Assembly: GCA_021372615.1 (NCBI GenBank)
Contig: JAJFUB010000055.1
Span: 22,694-86,693 of the forward strand
Reading direction: 5' to 3'
DNA: 64,000 nt
Origin: a bacterium
Lineage (GTDB): Bacteria; Armatimonadota; Zipacnadia; Zipacnadales; UBA11051
Shown here: piece after piece, positions 7,877-17,388 of the stretch
How positions within the stretch are numbered: the stretch's first letter is position 1
Layout of the letters: the number at the start of each line of letters is the position of its first letter
Notes under the pieces: model-generated
Seen by the model: the letters and a program-made list of their open reading frames with translations, nothing else
What the model was told of the DNA's origin: nothing
The model's database searches: none
Position numbers and translations under genes: made by a program

Positions 7877-9503
7877 GCGCGGGGGGTTCGGCGCGGCCGG
7901 CGGACACACCTGCCCGCAGCTCGTACACCTCCCAGTGCGGCAGGTGCTGGACCTGTCGGTAGTTCTGGCGCACGAACGCCCACACCAGGGGGGCTGCGCC
8001 CGGCTGCCACGCCGGCGAGGTGCCGAAGGGCACTGCGTCGTCGGTGGGCTTGACGATGATCGGGGGGCGGGTGCGGCACAGGTCGGCACGCAGCGCGGCG
8101 GCGGCCCCCGGGAACAGCTCGCCGGGCTCGCGGCCGATCCACCCCAGGGCGTAGTTGAGCGTGAGGTCGCGGGCCGCCGGCAGCCGGTTGGCGTACCAGT
8201 ACACCTGGGGCGCCCACGCCCACACCAGTATCCGGTCGGTCGGGCGCGTCCGGGCCTGCGTGGTGTCCGCCACCGCCGCGAACACCTCCTGGCTCGCCTC
8301 GTCCATGACGGCCCTCGCGTTGTCGGGATGGGAGAGCAGCAGTCGTCCCCCGACGGCCAGCACCCCCAACGCCAGCATCACGCCGGCGGCGGAGCGCAGG
8401 AGCGGGCAGCGCGGCCAGCGTCTGACCTGTGCCGCACCCAGACCCACGGCCAACGCCCAGGGGGGCGCCGCCTGCAGGAAGTAGTGGTCGAACAGGCGCC
8501 CGCCCGGCAGCACCGCCAGGGCGCTGCCGAGGCCCAGAGCCACCAGAAGCCAGCGGAGCGTCGGCACCGCCACGCCCCTCCCCGCCTCTCCCCATCGCGC
8601 CGGCACAACAGCCAGCACAGCGCCGAGCAGGCCGAGCCCCGCCAGGGCCGGCAGCAGGCCGACACCCAGGCTGCCGCAGGCATTGCGCCATCCGTCAGCC
8701 CAGCCCACGCGCTGTTCCGCATACGCCAGCCCCCAGCCGCCGCACGCCGGCCATAGGTACGACTGGGCCCCGTGCGCGGTGTAGTAGGCAACCAGTGGGG
8801 CCCAGGCCAAGAGCGTCCCGGCCATGGCCAGGCCCACGCTCGCCCCTGCATCGCGACCTCCGCCGCGCCGCGCCGCTACCCAGATCAGCCACAGCCCCAA
8901 CGCCGCCATCGGGACCAGCGCCGTCTGCCGGAACAGCAGCGCCATCCCACCCCACACGCCTGCCAGCAGCACCCACCAGCCATCGCCCCGCCGGGTCCAT
9001 TCGGCCAGACACAGGGCGCTCAGTGCTACCAGTGCCGTGGACGGCCACTCGCCGTTGAGCACCACCCATTCGGGGGCAGGCCACCCGTTGGCATGGGTGA
9101 TCAGCACATAGGCGACCGCCACGGGCCACACCGGAAGCGTCGGCGCCGCCAGGCGCGCCAGTCGGAGCGTGACCAGCAGCGTCACGGCCGCCAACAGCAG
9201 CGCCAGCAGCCGTGAGCCCGCGATCATGCCGCCTGGCAGCCGCGCCGCCAGGAGGTATGCCGCCGCCATCCCGGGCGGCTTGTTGTCCCACGTGTCGCGG
9301 CCCGGCAGCAGCCCCTGGCTCCACGCCCGGGCGGTTACCGCGTAGACAGCCTCGTCCGACTTGAGCAACCCGCCGTCGCAGTAGGGAAGGCGTAAGAGGA
9401 TGATGGCCCCCACACACAACAGCACGAGCGCTGCAGAGATGACGACCCCACCGCCGAGCGTGCCGTCCCTGCCCGGCACTGTGCTAGACGATATCCCGTT
9501 CAT
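7845..9503 (-). CDS. GT39/ArnT-like membrane glycosyltransferase
   Basis: 552 residues with about 10 to 12 hydrophobic segments, the first at about residues 20-37. The first extracytoplasmic loop contains DEAVYAVTARAWSQGLLPG followed by DTWDNKPPG. The D-E pair and the 'K-P-P' stretch are typical of GT-C enzymes that transfer sugars from polyprenyl-phosphate carriers (ArnT, PMT). The C-terminal third is a soluble periplasmic domain. GAGAGG lies directly before the start, and a 22-base perfect palindrome lies immediately upstream of that. The acceptor is unknown. Confidence 0.8.
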   Translation of the reverse strand: MNGISSSTVPGRDGTLGGGVVISAALVLLCVGAIILLRLPYCDGGLLKSDEAVYAVTARAWSQGLLPGRDTWDNKPPGMAAAYLLAARLPGGMIAGSRLLALLLAAVTLLVTLRLARLAAPTLPVWPVAVAYVLITHANGWPAPEWVVLNGEWPSTALVALSALCLAEWTRRGDGWWVLLAGVWGGMALLFRQTALVPMAALGLWLIWVAARRGGGRDAGASVGLAMAGTLLAWAPLVAYYTAHGAQSYLWPACGGWGLAYAEQRVGWADGWRNACGSLGVGLLPALAGLGLLGAVLAVVPARWGEAGRGVAVPTLRWLLVALGLGSALAVLPGGRLFDHYFLQAAPPWALAVGLGAAQVRRWPRCPLLRSAAGVMLALGVLAVGGRLLLSHPDNARAVMDEASQEVFAAVADTTQARTRPTDRILVWAWAPQVYWYANRLPAARDLTLNYALGWIGREPGELFPGAAAALRADLCRTRPPIIVKPTDDAVPFGTSPAWQPGAAPLVWAFVRQNYRQVQHLPHWEVYELRAGVSAGRAEPPAHDPLRPHRHL

Positions 9504-9510
9504 GCCTCTC

Positions 9511-9532
9511 CATCGCGTGCATGCACGCGATG
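9511..9532. promoter_or_regulatory. Perfect 22-bp palindrome at the start of the glycosyltransferase gene
   Basis: CATCGCGTGCA and its exact reverse complement TGCACGCGATG abut. The element is seven bases from the start codon and touches the ribosome-binding site. It could be a repressor operator or form an RNA hairpin that limits access to the ribosome site. No matching regulator is seen. Confidence 0.5.
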
Positions 9533-9584
9533 GGTACCGTTCAAGAGGTGCGAGGCGGAGACCTTCATCCGACGGTGCGTGCCC

Positions 9585-9788
9585 TCACACGGCCAGCCAC
9601 AGCCCCAGCCCCCCCACTGTCGGCTCCGCGCGGGTGGCGGCCCCCCCGGCGTGCCAGTCCAGCAGCGGCCCGCGGTAGGCCTTCTCGCTCCAGAAGGAGC
9701 CATACTACGGCCCGGGGGTGAGATCCTGGGCGCGCACGAGATGGGCTACGATGGCGTCACAGGTGGCGGAGAGGTCGGTGGTGGGCAT
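9585..9788 (-). pseudogene. Truncated, decayed copy of the alpha/alpha-barrel gene
   Basis: The stretch matches the first 65 or so codons of the intact gene at 6770-7876 with many substitutions and small indels in G-runs. It begins MPTTDLSATCDAIVAHLVRA against MIPSDLTATCDAIVAYLVRC. In place of the intact CAG-TAC-TAC it reads CCG-TAG-TAT, an in-frame stop at about codon 28, after which FWSEKAY and LLDWHAGG are still recognisable. The copy ends abruptly. The glycosyltransferase thus sits between a dead copy and a live copy of the same gene, which suggests a past tandem duplication. Confidence 0.85.
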
Positions 9789-10157
9789 GGGGGAGCGGCT
9801 CGGCACTCGGGGGAGGGGGACCTGCCGCGCGGGGGGGGGGCGGGCCGCGATGAATGCGCGGGAGGAGTTGAGGGCGGCGTTCGAGGGGTATGAGCAGGGG
9901 ATACTCACCAAGGGCGGGTAGTGACCGTCGCAGGGATGCGCATGGCATCCCCAAGCGCGTGTGACGGGCGGCGAGAGGTGCGCGTGCAGGCCTCGCGAGA
10001 CACGTGGAGATGCCCGATGCTCCTCATCTACCCAGACAACGCCGGGAATAGAGCGGGAGTCGCGCATACCACAGGCCTTGCTGCCGACGTGGGTAAGGAG
10101 TACCCTTTTCGCTGTAGCCAGCGGGCACACCACCTCAAAGCAGGAGGGGATGCTGCC
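9789..10157. other. Gap without a supported gene
   Basis: 369 bases. A run of ten G residues lies near 9830-9841. A 23-codon frame at 9849-9920 is too short and lacks support. The remainder shows no RNA, repeat or promoter that I can defend, apart from the AGGAGG at 10142 that serves the next gene. Confidence 0.5.
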
Positions 10158-11123
10158 GTGAGTGACCGCCTCAATACAGGACGAGCATACCTCAGCAAGA
10201 TGCTCACCGTCGGCTGCAACACTGCTGAGATACGAGTCGCCATGCTGGCTGCCGGCTGGGGGACTCATGAGATTGACTCCCTCGTGGCAGAACATGAAGG
10301 ACCGCCCGAGCCAGAGCCGGGGAAGAAGCGCAGAACGGGACGGGGTATCCGACTCGAGGACGTAGAGCGCCGGGCCGACGAGGCGCGGCGGGCGGTCGAG
10401 GAGGTCCGGGCGACGCTCGTAACGCCGGAGTATGGCGTGAGCCTGGGGCAGACCGGGGCCCAACATCTCCCGGAGGAAGGTATACCCGAGGGGCAGGATC
10501 CCAGCCTCGGCATATACCTCTGTGTGGGCGCTGACAGCCCGCCAAGATGGGCCAAGTGGGCGCGAGTAGCAGGGCCGGTAGATGAGCAGACCTGTTCTCT
10601 GTGTTGGTTGCTCTGCGGCGAAGTATTCAGAGCCGGGAGCGAAGAGCTATTCCGCTACGCTCCGCCGGTGCATCGGAAATGCAGACACTATCTGGTGTGG
10701 TACCCGGAGAAGCCACAGGACACGGAGGACTTCGAGGTACCGAGTGCGGAACTGGTGGCGCGGTACGGCCACTTCATCACCAGGCCGCAAGAGGATTATT
10801 GGCAGCGAGTGCCGGTGGTCCCTGGGTACCCGAACAGTGACGCGACGTGGGTCACGGACCCCGAGACCGGCAAGCCAACGGGGAAGCTCGCCTGGCACAC
10901 GACTCCCGCCGCACCCCTGAGTCGGGAAGCTGACACTGCCCTGCTCGAACTGCTGAGGAAGCCGATGGCGATACCGGCGGAGGTATGGAAGGCGGCGAGA
11001 AGGCACATGGCTGAACTCCAGCACTGCGGCTACGTGCACATCAAGATTGCCGGCGGAACCAGAACAGTGAGCCTGAGCCCCGAAGGTGAGGCCGCTGCCA
11101 GGAAAGCCTTCAGCGCAGGGTGA
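10158..11123 (+). CDS. Unknown protein with a phage head-morphogenesis-like Cys/His motif
   Basis: 321 residues from GTG 10158, which has AGGAGG ten bases upstream; the frame before it looks non-coding. Residues 142-178 read D-E-Q-T-C-S-L-C ... G-E-V-F ... P-P-V-H-R-K-C-R. This is the D-x-x-T-C-x-x-C / P-P-x-H-x-x-C-R arrangement at the end of Mu gpF/SPP1 gp7-type minor head proteins, with C146, C149, H172 and C175 as likely zinc ligands. A charged helix (residues 65-86, RLEDVERRADEARRAVEEV) precedes it. The last 80 residues look like a winged helix. No other phage gene is near. It could be a phage remnant or a domesticated domain; function unknown. Confidence 0.6.
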   Translation: MSDRLNTGRAYLSKMLTVGCNTAEIRVAMLAAGWGTHEIDSLVAEHEGPPEPEPGKKRRTGRGIRLEDVERRADEARRAVEEVRATLVTPEYGVSLGQTGAQHLPEEGIPEGQDPSLGIYLCVGADSPPRWAKWARVAGPVDEQTCSLCWLLCGEVFRAGSEELFRYAPPVHRKCRHYLVWYPEKPQDTEDFEVPSAELVARYGHFITRPQEDYWQRVPVVPGYPNSDATWVTDPETGKPTGKLAWHTTPAAPLSREADTALLELLRKPMAIPAEVWKAARRHMAELQHCGYVHIKIAGGTRTVSLSPEGEAAARKAFSAG

Positions 11124-11257
11124 CAATTCCGGCGGGGCTGTGAGCCTACCAGGGCTGTGGGGCATCTTGTCTTCGTCCGCCCCTCCGTCAAGAGTCCCCC
11201 CTCGGGCGCGATCCCCTTGTCCGACGGTGAGTAGCGTCCGCCAGCCCGGCGGTGCCG

Positions 11258-11491
11258 CTATTCGTCGACCAACTCCCGCAGCTCGTCATTGCTGATGTCG
11301 ACTTGCCGCAGGATGTGCGCCAGCGTGCCTGGCGGCAGAGGCTTGTTGCTGTGAACGGCAACCGAGACAGTCTTGCCAACCTCTCGGTTCACCAGCGTGA
11401 CATGACTCCCCCGCTGTCTAAGAGGCTCATAGCCGATGTGACCCAATGCCTTGATCAACTCGCGTCCGGAGACGACTGGCTGCTTAGGCAA
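11258..11491 (-). CDS. hicA: HicA-family mRNA interferase toxin
   Basis: 77 residues with the compact HicA/YcfA double-stranded-RNA-binding-like fold. The motif GYEPLRQRGSHVTLVNRE carries the catalytic histidine in G-S-H, followed by VSVAVHSNKPLPPGTLAHIL, the usual 'v-P-x-H-x-x-x-x-l-x-x-G-T-l-x-x-I-l' segment. The family degrades mRNA. The start overlaps the stop of hicB by eight bases, so the genes are coupled, with the antitoxin gene first. Confidence 0.93.
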   Translation of the reverse strand: MPKQPVVSGRELIKALGHIGYEPLRQRGSHVTLVNREVGKTVSVAVHSNKPLPPGTLAHILRQVDISNDELRELVDE

Positions 11492-11750
11492 AGACAGCCT
11501 CCTCCGCCACGGTCACCCTGTATACCGAGGCTTCAGCGGCTTCTCCCAGATCGAAGTTCACCGTCCCCACGTCCGCTGGCATCGGCAGCCCCAGCGCCTC
11601 CTGACCATCCCGGTACGCCAAGATGGCCTCCTCGACCATCTTCAGGGCCTCGGGCAGGCTCTCGCCCCACGTGGCGCAGCCGGGCAGCGCCGGCACGATA
11701 GCCGAATAGCGCCCGTCCTTCTCTCGCAGCATGACGACTGTATAGGTCAC
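11484..11750 (-). CDS. hicB: HicB-family antitoxin
   Basis: 88 residues from GTG 11748-11750, which has AGGAG seven bases upstream. The sequence YTVVMLREKDGRYSAIVPAL then PGCATWGESLPEAL is the partially degraded RNase-H-like HicB fold ('G-y-x-a-x-v-P-x-L-P-G-C-x-t-x-G-x-t-x-e-E-A'). It lacks an obvious C-terminal DNA-binding domain, so how it represses its own operon is not clear. It precedes hicA; many hicAB loci have the opposite order. Confidence 0.92.
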   Translation of the reverse strand: MTYTVVMLREKDGRYSAIVPALPGCATWGESLPEALKMVEEAILAYRDGQEALGLPMPADVGTVNFDLGEAAEASVYRVTVAEEAVFA

Positions 11751-11864
11751 CTGAACGCTCCTGTCTCTCCCCCACCGAATCTTACCCCCTTCCCGCCGCC
11801 TTGTCCACACCCGTCCCGGTCTGCGGCGCGCCGCTGCCGCTTCCCGCCATCCCGCCATCGCTCC

Positions 11865-11894
11865 TTGCCTTTTGCCGCCCCTTCCGTCTATAAT
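11865..11894 (+). promoter_or_regulatory. Probable glmS promoter
   Basis: TTGCCT (11865-11870) and TATAAT (11889-11894) are 18 bases apart and read towards glmS. The start would be near 11901, leaving a leader of about 150 bases that includes the family B palindrome at 11996-12026. I could not recognise a glmS ribozyme core in it. Confidence 0.55.
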
Positions 11895-11995
11895 GCTGTT
11901 CCGGACGAAATCCCCTTTGTCCGCCGCTCCGTACCGTCGCCGGCCCTGCGGCCGGTTTATCATTGTGTCCGTGCGCCGGAGTGCCGGCGCATCTA

Positions 11996-12026
11996 CGGGG
12001 CGGGGTACAAGCCCCCGCCCTACAGG
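11996..12026. repeat. Dispersed palindromic element, family B, copy 1
   Basis: ACGGGGCGGGGTACAAGC followed by CCCCGCCCTACAGGG in the glmS leader. The same core recurs twice, in opposite orientations, at 40922-41000. In the leader RNA it would form a hairpin about 25 bases before the start codon. Confidence 0.7.
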
Positions 12027-12048
12027 GCACCATCCGAGGCGATCTGTC

Positions 12049-14028
<1,980 letters not shown>

Positions 14029-14070
14029 CGGCGGGAATCGGGATTCGGGATTCGGGAACCGTAACGACAA

Positions 14071-14103
14071 CGGCCCCGCCTCGTCTGAGGCGGGGCCGTC
14101 TTG
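14071..14103 (+). terminator. Intrinsic terminator of glmS
   Basis: CGGCCCCGCCTC pairs with GAGGCGGGGCCG across a four-base loop (12-bp stem to 14098) and is followed by TCTTG. The same stem with the same leading GACAA occurs at 15469 and 16387. Confidence 0.8.
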
Positions 14104-14152
14104 CTGTGTGTACGAATGTAATCCTGTCCGCAGAGGCGAATGTCTCCCCATC

Positions 14153-15151
14153 ATGCAGAGGGAAGGCACAGTTCACCGCAGGGGGCTCCGCCTCAGGCGC
14201 GGCCCCATTCTCCTGGCGCTACTCTTCGTCGCCGCCCTGGCTGACTACTGGCTCTACCCGCTCTGCGTGAGTCCTGACGTCCCCTCCCCCAACTACGGCG
14301 AGAACGCTCTCTGGCTGCGCTACACGTGGTACTTCGGTCAGAGGAGCGGCGCGGACTTGCACCGGCTGGCACACGACCTGCGGGTGCTGGAGATCCGGTA
14401 CGCTTACTTCCATGTGCGGCTCGTCAACCGTGAGGGCAAGCTCGTCTATCGGTACCCGGACCCCGCCCGGCGGCTGGTGCGGACGCTGCATCGGCTCGCG
14501 CCCAAGGTGAAGGTGCTGGCGTGGGTGTATGCGGGGAATGTCCGGGCAGGAGGGTTGGTGGATCTGGATGATGCGGCGATGCGGAGCAACATGGTTGGCG
14601 AAGCGCTGTGGTTGACCCAGACCTGCGGTTTCGACGGCGTACAGTGGGACTACGAGACGTGCCGCGACGGCGACCCCGGCCTGCTGGAGCTGCTGCGCGA
14701 GACGCGGGCGGCGCTGGCCCCGCGGAAGCTGCTGGGCGTGGCCGCGGCGCCGTGGCTGCCGTGGCATAGGTGGGGTTGGGGTTGGAGCGAGGGCTATTTC
14801 GGTGAGGTCGCGCGCGAGTGTGACCAGATCGCGGTCATGTGCTACGACACGGGCATGCACTGGCCGCGCTGGTATGCGTGGCTCCTGGGGCAGGAGTGCC
14901 GGCGGGTGCCCGTCGCTGTGGTTGCCGCCAATCCGCATTGTCGCGTGCTGCTCGGGCTGCCGACCTATGGCCGTGGTGTGCCGGCCCACAACCCGCGGGC
15001 CGAGAACCTGCCTCTGGCACTGGTGGCTGTCCGCAACACCCTCGGTAGTCGCCCGCTCAGCCCCGCGCTCGCGGGTGTAGCCCTGTTCGCCGACTACACG
15101 ACCGAGCCGGCGGAGTGGGACGCGTATGAGCGTCTCTGGCTGGCGCGGTGA
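14153..15151 (+). CDS. GH18-like membrane-anchored TIM-barrel protein
   Basis: 332 residues. An N-terminal basic stretch and hydrophobic helix (about residues 18-33, GPILLALLFVAALADYW) anchor it to the membrane, with the rest outside. FDGVQWDYE at 160-168 corresponds to the DxxDxDxE catalytic motif of GH18 chitinases and spore-cortex hydrolases, with E168 as proton donor; the second Asp is replaced by Gln. IAVMCYDTGM matches the later 'M-x-Y-D' strand. A role in cell-wall or chitin-like glycan cleavage is likely. It lies between glmS and the duplicated glmS tail. An upstream ATG at 14108 is possible but would add unmatched residues. Confidence 0.72.
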   Translation: MQREGTVHRRGLRLRRGPILLALLFVAALADYWLYPLCVSPDVPSPNYGENALWLRYTWYFGQRSGADLHRLAHDLRVLEIRYAYFHVRLVNREGKLVYRYPDPARRLVRTLHRLAPKVKVLAWVYAGNVRAGGLVDLDDAAMRSNMVGEALWLTQTCGFDGVQWDYETCRDGDPGLLELLRETRAALAPRKLLGVAAAPWLPWHRWGWGWSEGYFGEVARECDQIAVMCYDTGMHWPRWYAWLLGQECRRVPVAVVAANPHCRVLLGLPTYGRGVPAHNPRAENLPLALVAVRNTLGSRPLSPALAGVALFADYTTEPAEWDAYERLWLAR

Positions 15152-15255
15152 GGCGGCAAGTGGCTCTCCCTCACGGCGCGGCAGGCGTCGTTCTGCACTG
15201 TCCAGGAGCGTGCTGGACACGCGGAATGCGGGGCGCTTGAGGGAGTGTGATCGTT

Positions 15256-15426
15256 GTGACGGACTCCGGTGGCGAGGTGTGGCGGGACGAACGGTTGGTG
15301 CGGCGGCATCTGGATGCGGTGCGCAGGGCCATCCCGCTGCAACTGCTGGCCTACCACATCGCCAGGTTCCGCGGCGAGCACATTGACCAGCCGCGCAATC
15401 TGGCGAAGACGGTGACCGTCGAGTAA
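15256..15426 (+). pseudogene. Chimeric remnant ending in a copy of the GlmS C-terminus
   Basis: A 56-residue frame from GTG 15256 (GAGGGAG ten bases upstream). The first 24 codons ([20 protein letters not shown]) match nothing I recognise. From 15331 the frame continues into [20 protein letters not shown] and ends with NLAKTVTVE, identical to the GlmS C-terminus except Lys to Arg. Only three of the 96 coding bases differ from glmS. It cannot be a working GlmS. It looks like a recombination junction between the start of another gene and the glmS end, yet the frame and ribosome site are intact, so a small protein might still be made. Confidence 0.8.
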
Positions 15427-15496
15427 CGGCGGGAATCGGGATTCGGGAAGCGGGCTTCGTGATGACAACGGCCCCGCCTCGGTTGAGGCGGGGCCG
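15331..15496 (+). repeat. Second copy of the glmS 3' end and terminator
   Basis: 166 bases aligned without gaps to 13933-14098, about 12 differences by my count, most of them just after the stop codon. The repeat spans the last 32 codons, the stop, a GGGATTCGGGA-type spacer and the terminator stem. The two copies are direct repeats 1.4 kb apart and flank the GH18-like gene. Confidence 0.92.
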
Positions 15497-15500
15497 TTTG
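15469..15500 (+). terminator. Terminator hairpin, duplicated with the glmS tail
   Basis: CGGCCCCGCCTC, loop GGTT, GAGGCGGGGCCG, then TTTG. It could stop transcription from the left; the prepilin gene converges on it from the right. Confidence 0.75.
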
Positions 15501-15544
15501 TCTCCTCGGGGAACGACAGTCGTCCCGGCTCTCCAGGTCGTGCG

Positions 15545-16207
15545 TCAGTCCTCGGCGCGAGTATACAGTCGCGCGGACCCCAGACCGGACTCTCGGGACA
15601 TCCATTTGGCGTGACCATCCACGAAGCCATAGTTCCCGCCGCCGTTGTGAGTCGTCGTGAAGCGAGTCAGGGCTGGGTAGTACGAGAGGAGCGGCGCCGT
15701 GTAGTAAGTGTCGGTCACTACATCACCCAGTAGGAACGTCTCGGCGGGCACCGGGAATTGGCTGAGCGCGAAGGGACCGGCCTGTCCTTGCCCGGTGCCG
15801 GTGCCCAGCATGAACCCGCAGCCGTCATTGTACCTGCCCGCGGCGGTACCGACGTTCCAGCCATAGCCAATCTGGCTGGTGGTCAGGCCGATGGTGGTAG
15901 CCCAGTTACTGATGGCCGTCTGCTGCACGGACGGGCAACGGAAGACCTGGGAGTTCTTCGCGTACGGGCAGATGAAGTCACACCAGACCAGCCCGGAGTC
16001 GTGGCCGCACTTGGGGAGGACCTCATCGTAGTCCTGTGCGTACTGCAGAGTCGCCAACACCAACTGCTTGACGTTGCTCAGACAGCTGCTCTGCCTCGCC
16101 TTCTCCCTGGCCTTGGCGAACACCGGGAACAGGATCGCCGCTAGAATCGCGATGATCGCGATCACCACCAACAGTTCAATAAGCGTGAAACCTCGGCTCA
16201 CCGCCAT
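15545..16207 (-). CDS. Prepilin-like protein with H-x9-DG C-terminus
   Basis: 220 residues. [20 protein letters not shown] gives the prepilin leader and methylation site; [19 protein letters not shown] follows. The C-terminal motif [16 protein letters not shown] is the H-x9-DG signature of this group. The middle has a few cysteines (FICPY, VFRCPS) as in the other two copies. The ATG at 16205-16207 lies only three bases from AGGGAGG; a GTG two codons on has better spacing. Probably a pseudopilin secreted and assembled at the cell surface; target unknown. Confidence 0.9.
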   Translation of the reverse strand: MAVSRGFTLIELLVVIAIIAILAAILFPVFAKAREKARQSSCLSNVKQLVLATLQYAQDYDEVLPKCGHDSGLVWCDFICPYAKNSQVFRCPSVQQTAISNWATTIGLTTSQIGYGWNVGTAAGRYNDGCGFMLGTGTGQGQAGPFALSQFPVPAETFLLGDVVTDTYYTAPLLSYYPALTRFTTTHNGGGNYGFVDGHAKWMSRESGLGSARLYTRAED

Positions 16208-16386
16208 CAGCCTCCCTGCGCCGTCCGGGCGCACCTGACTCGGTCCCCCAGAGGGACCGTGCGACTTTGTGCCTGCGTTCGTGCCGTGGCTGTGCCGCGA
16301 CGGGCGTAAGTCTATGCCTCAGCCCCATGACTGTCGAGGTCTATGTTGTGTAGTGAGGTAACACATACGTGTCCCAGGAACGACAA

Positions 16387-16420
16387 CGGCCCCGCCTCAG
16401 GAATGAGGCGGGGCCGCTTC
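16387..16420. terminator. Third copy of the CGGCCCCGCCTC hairpin
   Basis: A 13-bp stem with loop GGAA (16387-16416), followed by CTTCG. Unlike the two other copies it is not behind a gene on its strand: it sits in the 317-base gap between two divergently oriented genes (prepilin and zinc-ribbon protein). It may be a mobile hairpin rather than a true terminator. A family C element in reverse orientation follows at 16425-16450. The rest of the gap shows nothing else I can support. Confidence 0.6.
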
Positions 16421-16524
16421 GTTCTGCGGCTCGGGAGAGCCGCGCTCCAGGCTACGCGCCGGCAGGAGATCGCCTCGCGCAGGGCCAATTGTCTTCCACC
16501 ACATCCCCCGGCCGGAGGGTCGCC

Positions 16525-17364
16525 ATGGGCGAGCACAGGCAGTGTGACAACTGCAAGACCGAAGTGGACGCAGCCGCGACGTTCTGCCCCCGCTGCGGGC
16601 AGCGGTTCGCGCCCGCGGCCACACCACCACCGGCGCCACCCGTGCCACCGGCCGCGCCGCCACCTGCTCCCGTAGCGGCGGCGCCGCCCCCGCCGCCAGC
16701 CGCCCCTCCGGTGATGGCTGCCCCCGTGCCGCCCACGCCGGTTGTGCCCGCGACGGCCCCGCCCCGGCGCTCGAGCGCCTGGCCCGCCGTGGCCATCGGC
16801 TGCGCCGTGCTCCTGGTGATACTCGCGGTCGGCGGCTTTGCGCTCTACCGGGGCTACCAGAGCGGCCGGCAGGCGTGGGCCGAGGTGCAGCAAGAGCTCA
16901 AGGCCGCCCAGCCCAAGACCGACACTGGCGGCGAGGCCGCCAAGACCGAGGACACGACCACGGGGGAGCAGGAGACCAAGACGAGTGACGAGCCCGTCAT
17001 CGAGGTCGGCGAGGGTGGCGGGACCAACCCGCCCACCGCCTACCCGGTCGAGGAGGTCCCCGCGCTGCAGGTGGAGGAGGGCAAGCCCTTCGGCCCCGTC
17101 AGCAACGGCGACCAGGCCGCCGGCCTGGTGCTGGCCAAGCCCGAGACGCAGGACTGGGTGCAGGCCATTGACGCGGCCCGGCAGGAGGGCAAGAAGCGGA
17201 CGGCGATGGTCAGCGTGGAGCTGATCCCCGGCACCGGCAACTACCTGGTGCACCTGTTCGAGAACGTGCAAGATGAAGAGCCCGGCCACACTGCCACCTT
17301 CGGTTGGTTCAAGGTGAACAAGGAGACCGGAGAGGTGACGAACGAGACTGTGGGGGCGAACTGA
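16525..17364 (+). CDS. Zinc-ribbon, proline-rich, single-pass membrane protein
   Basis: 279 residues from ATG 16525 with GGAGGG five bases upstream. A zinc ribbon occupies residues 1-26 (C7, C10, C21, C24: CDNC ... CPRC). A Pro/Ala-rich linker covers 29-82, a transmembrane helix about 87-107 (AVAIGCAVLLVILAVGGFAL), then a Thr/Glu-rich linker and a C-terminal domain (about 195-279, QDWVQAIDAARQEGKKRTAM ... VNKETGEVTNETVG). The tail resembles small domains that read 'V-d-x-x-T-G-e-v', as in PepSY-like folds, but I cannot assign one. The zinc ribbon is cytoplasmic and the tail extracytoplasmic by the positive-inside rule. Function unknown. Confidence 0.75.
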   Translation: MGEHRQCDNCKTEVDAAATFCPRCGQRFAPAATPPPAPPVPPAAPPPAPVAAAPPPPPAAPPVMAAPVPPTPVVPATAPPRRSSAWPAVAIGCAVLLVILAVGGFALYRGYQSGRQAWAEVQQELKAAQPKTDTGGEAAKTEDTTTGEQETKTSDEPVIEVGEGGGTNPPTAYPVEEVPALQVEEGKPFGPVSNGDQAAGLVLAKPETQDWVQAIDAARQEGKKRTAMVSVELIPGTGNYLVHLFENVQDEEPGHTATFGWFKVNKETGEVTNETVGAN

Positions 17365-17388
17365 CCCCCCAAGCACGAGGTGAATCGC

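Noticed and set aside
9849..9920. 23-codon frame with ATG
   Set aside because: Too short, no ribosome site, follows a run of G residues, no recognisable product.
10158..11123. Prophage or tailocin cluster
   Set aside because: Only one gene with a phage-like motif; no terminase, portal, tail or integrase nearby.
11901..12048. Possible glmS ribozyme in the leader
   Set aside because: The leader is mostly a palindromic repeat and I cannot find the conserved ribozyme core.
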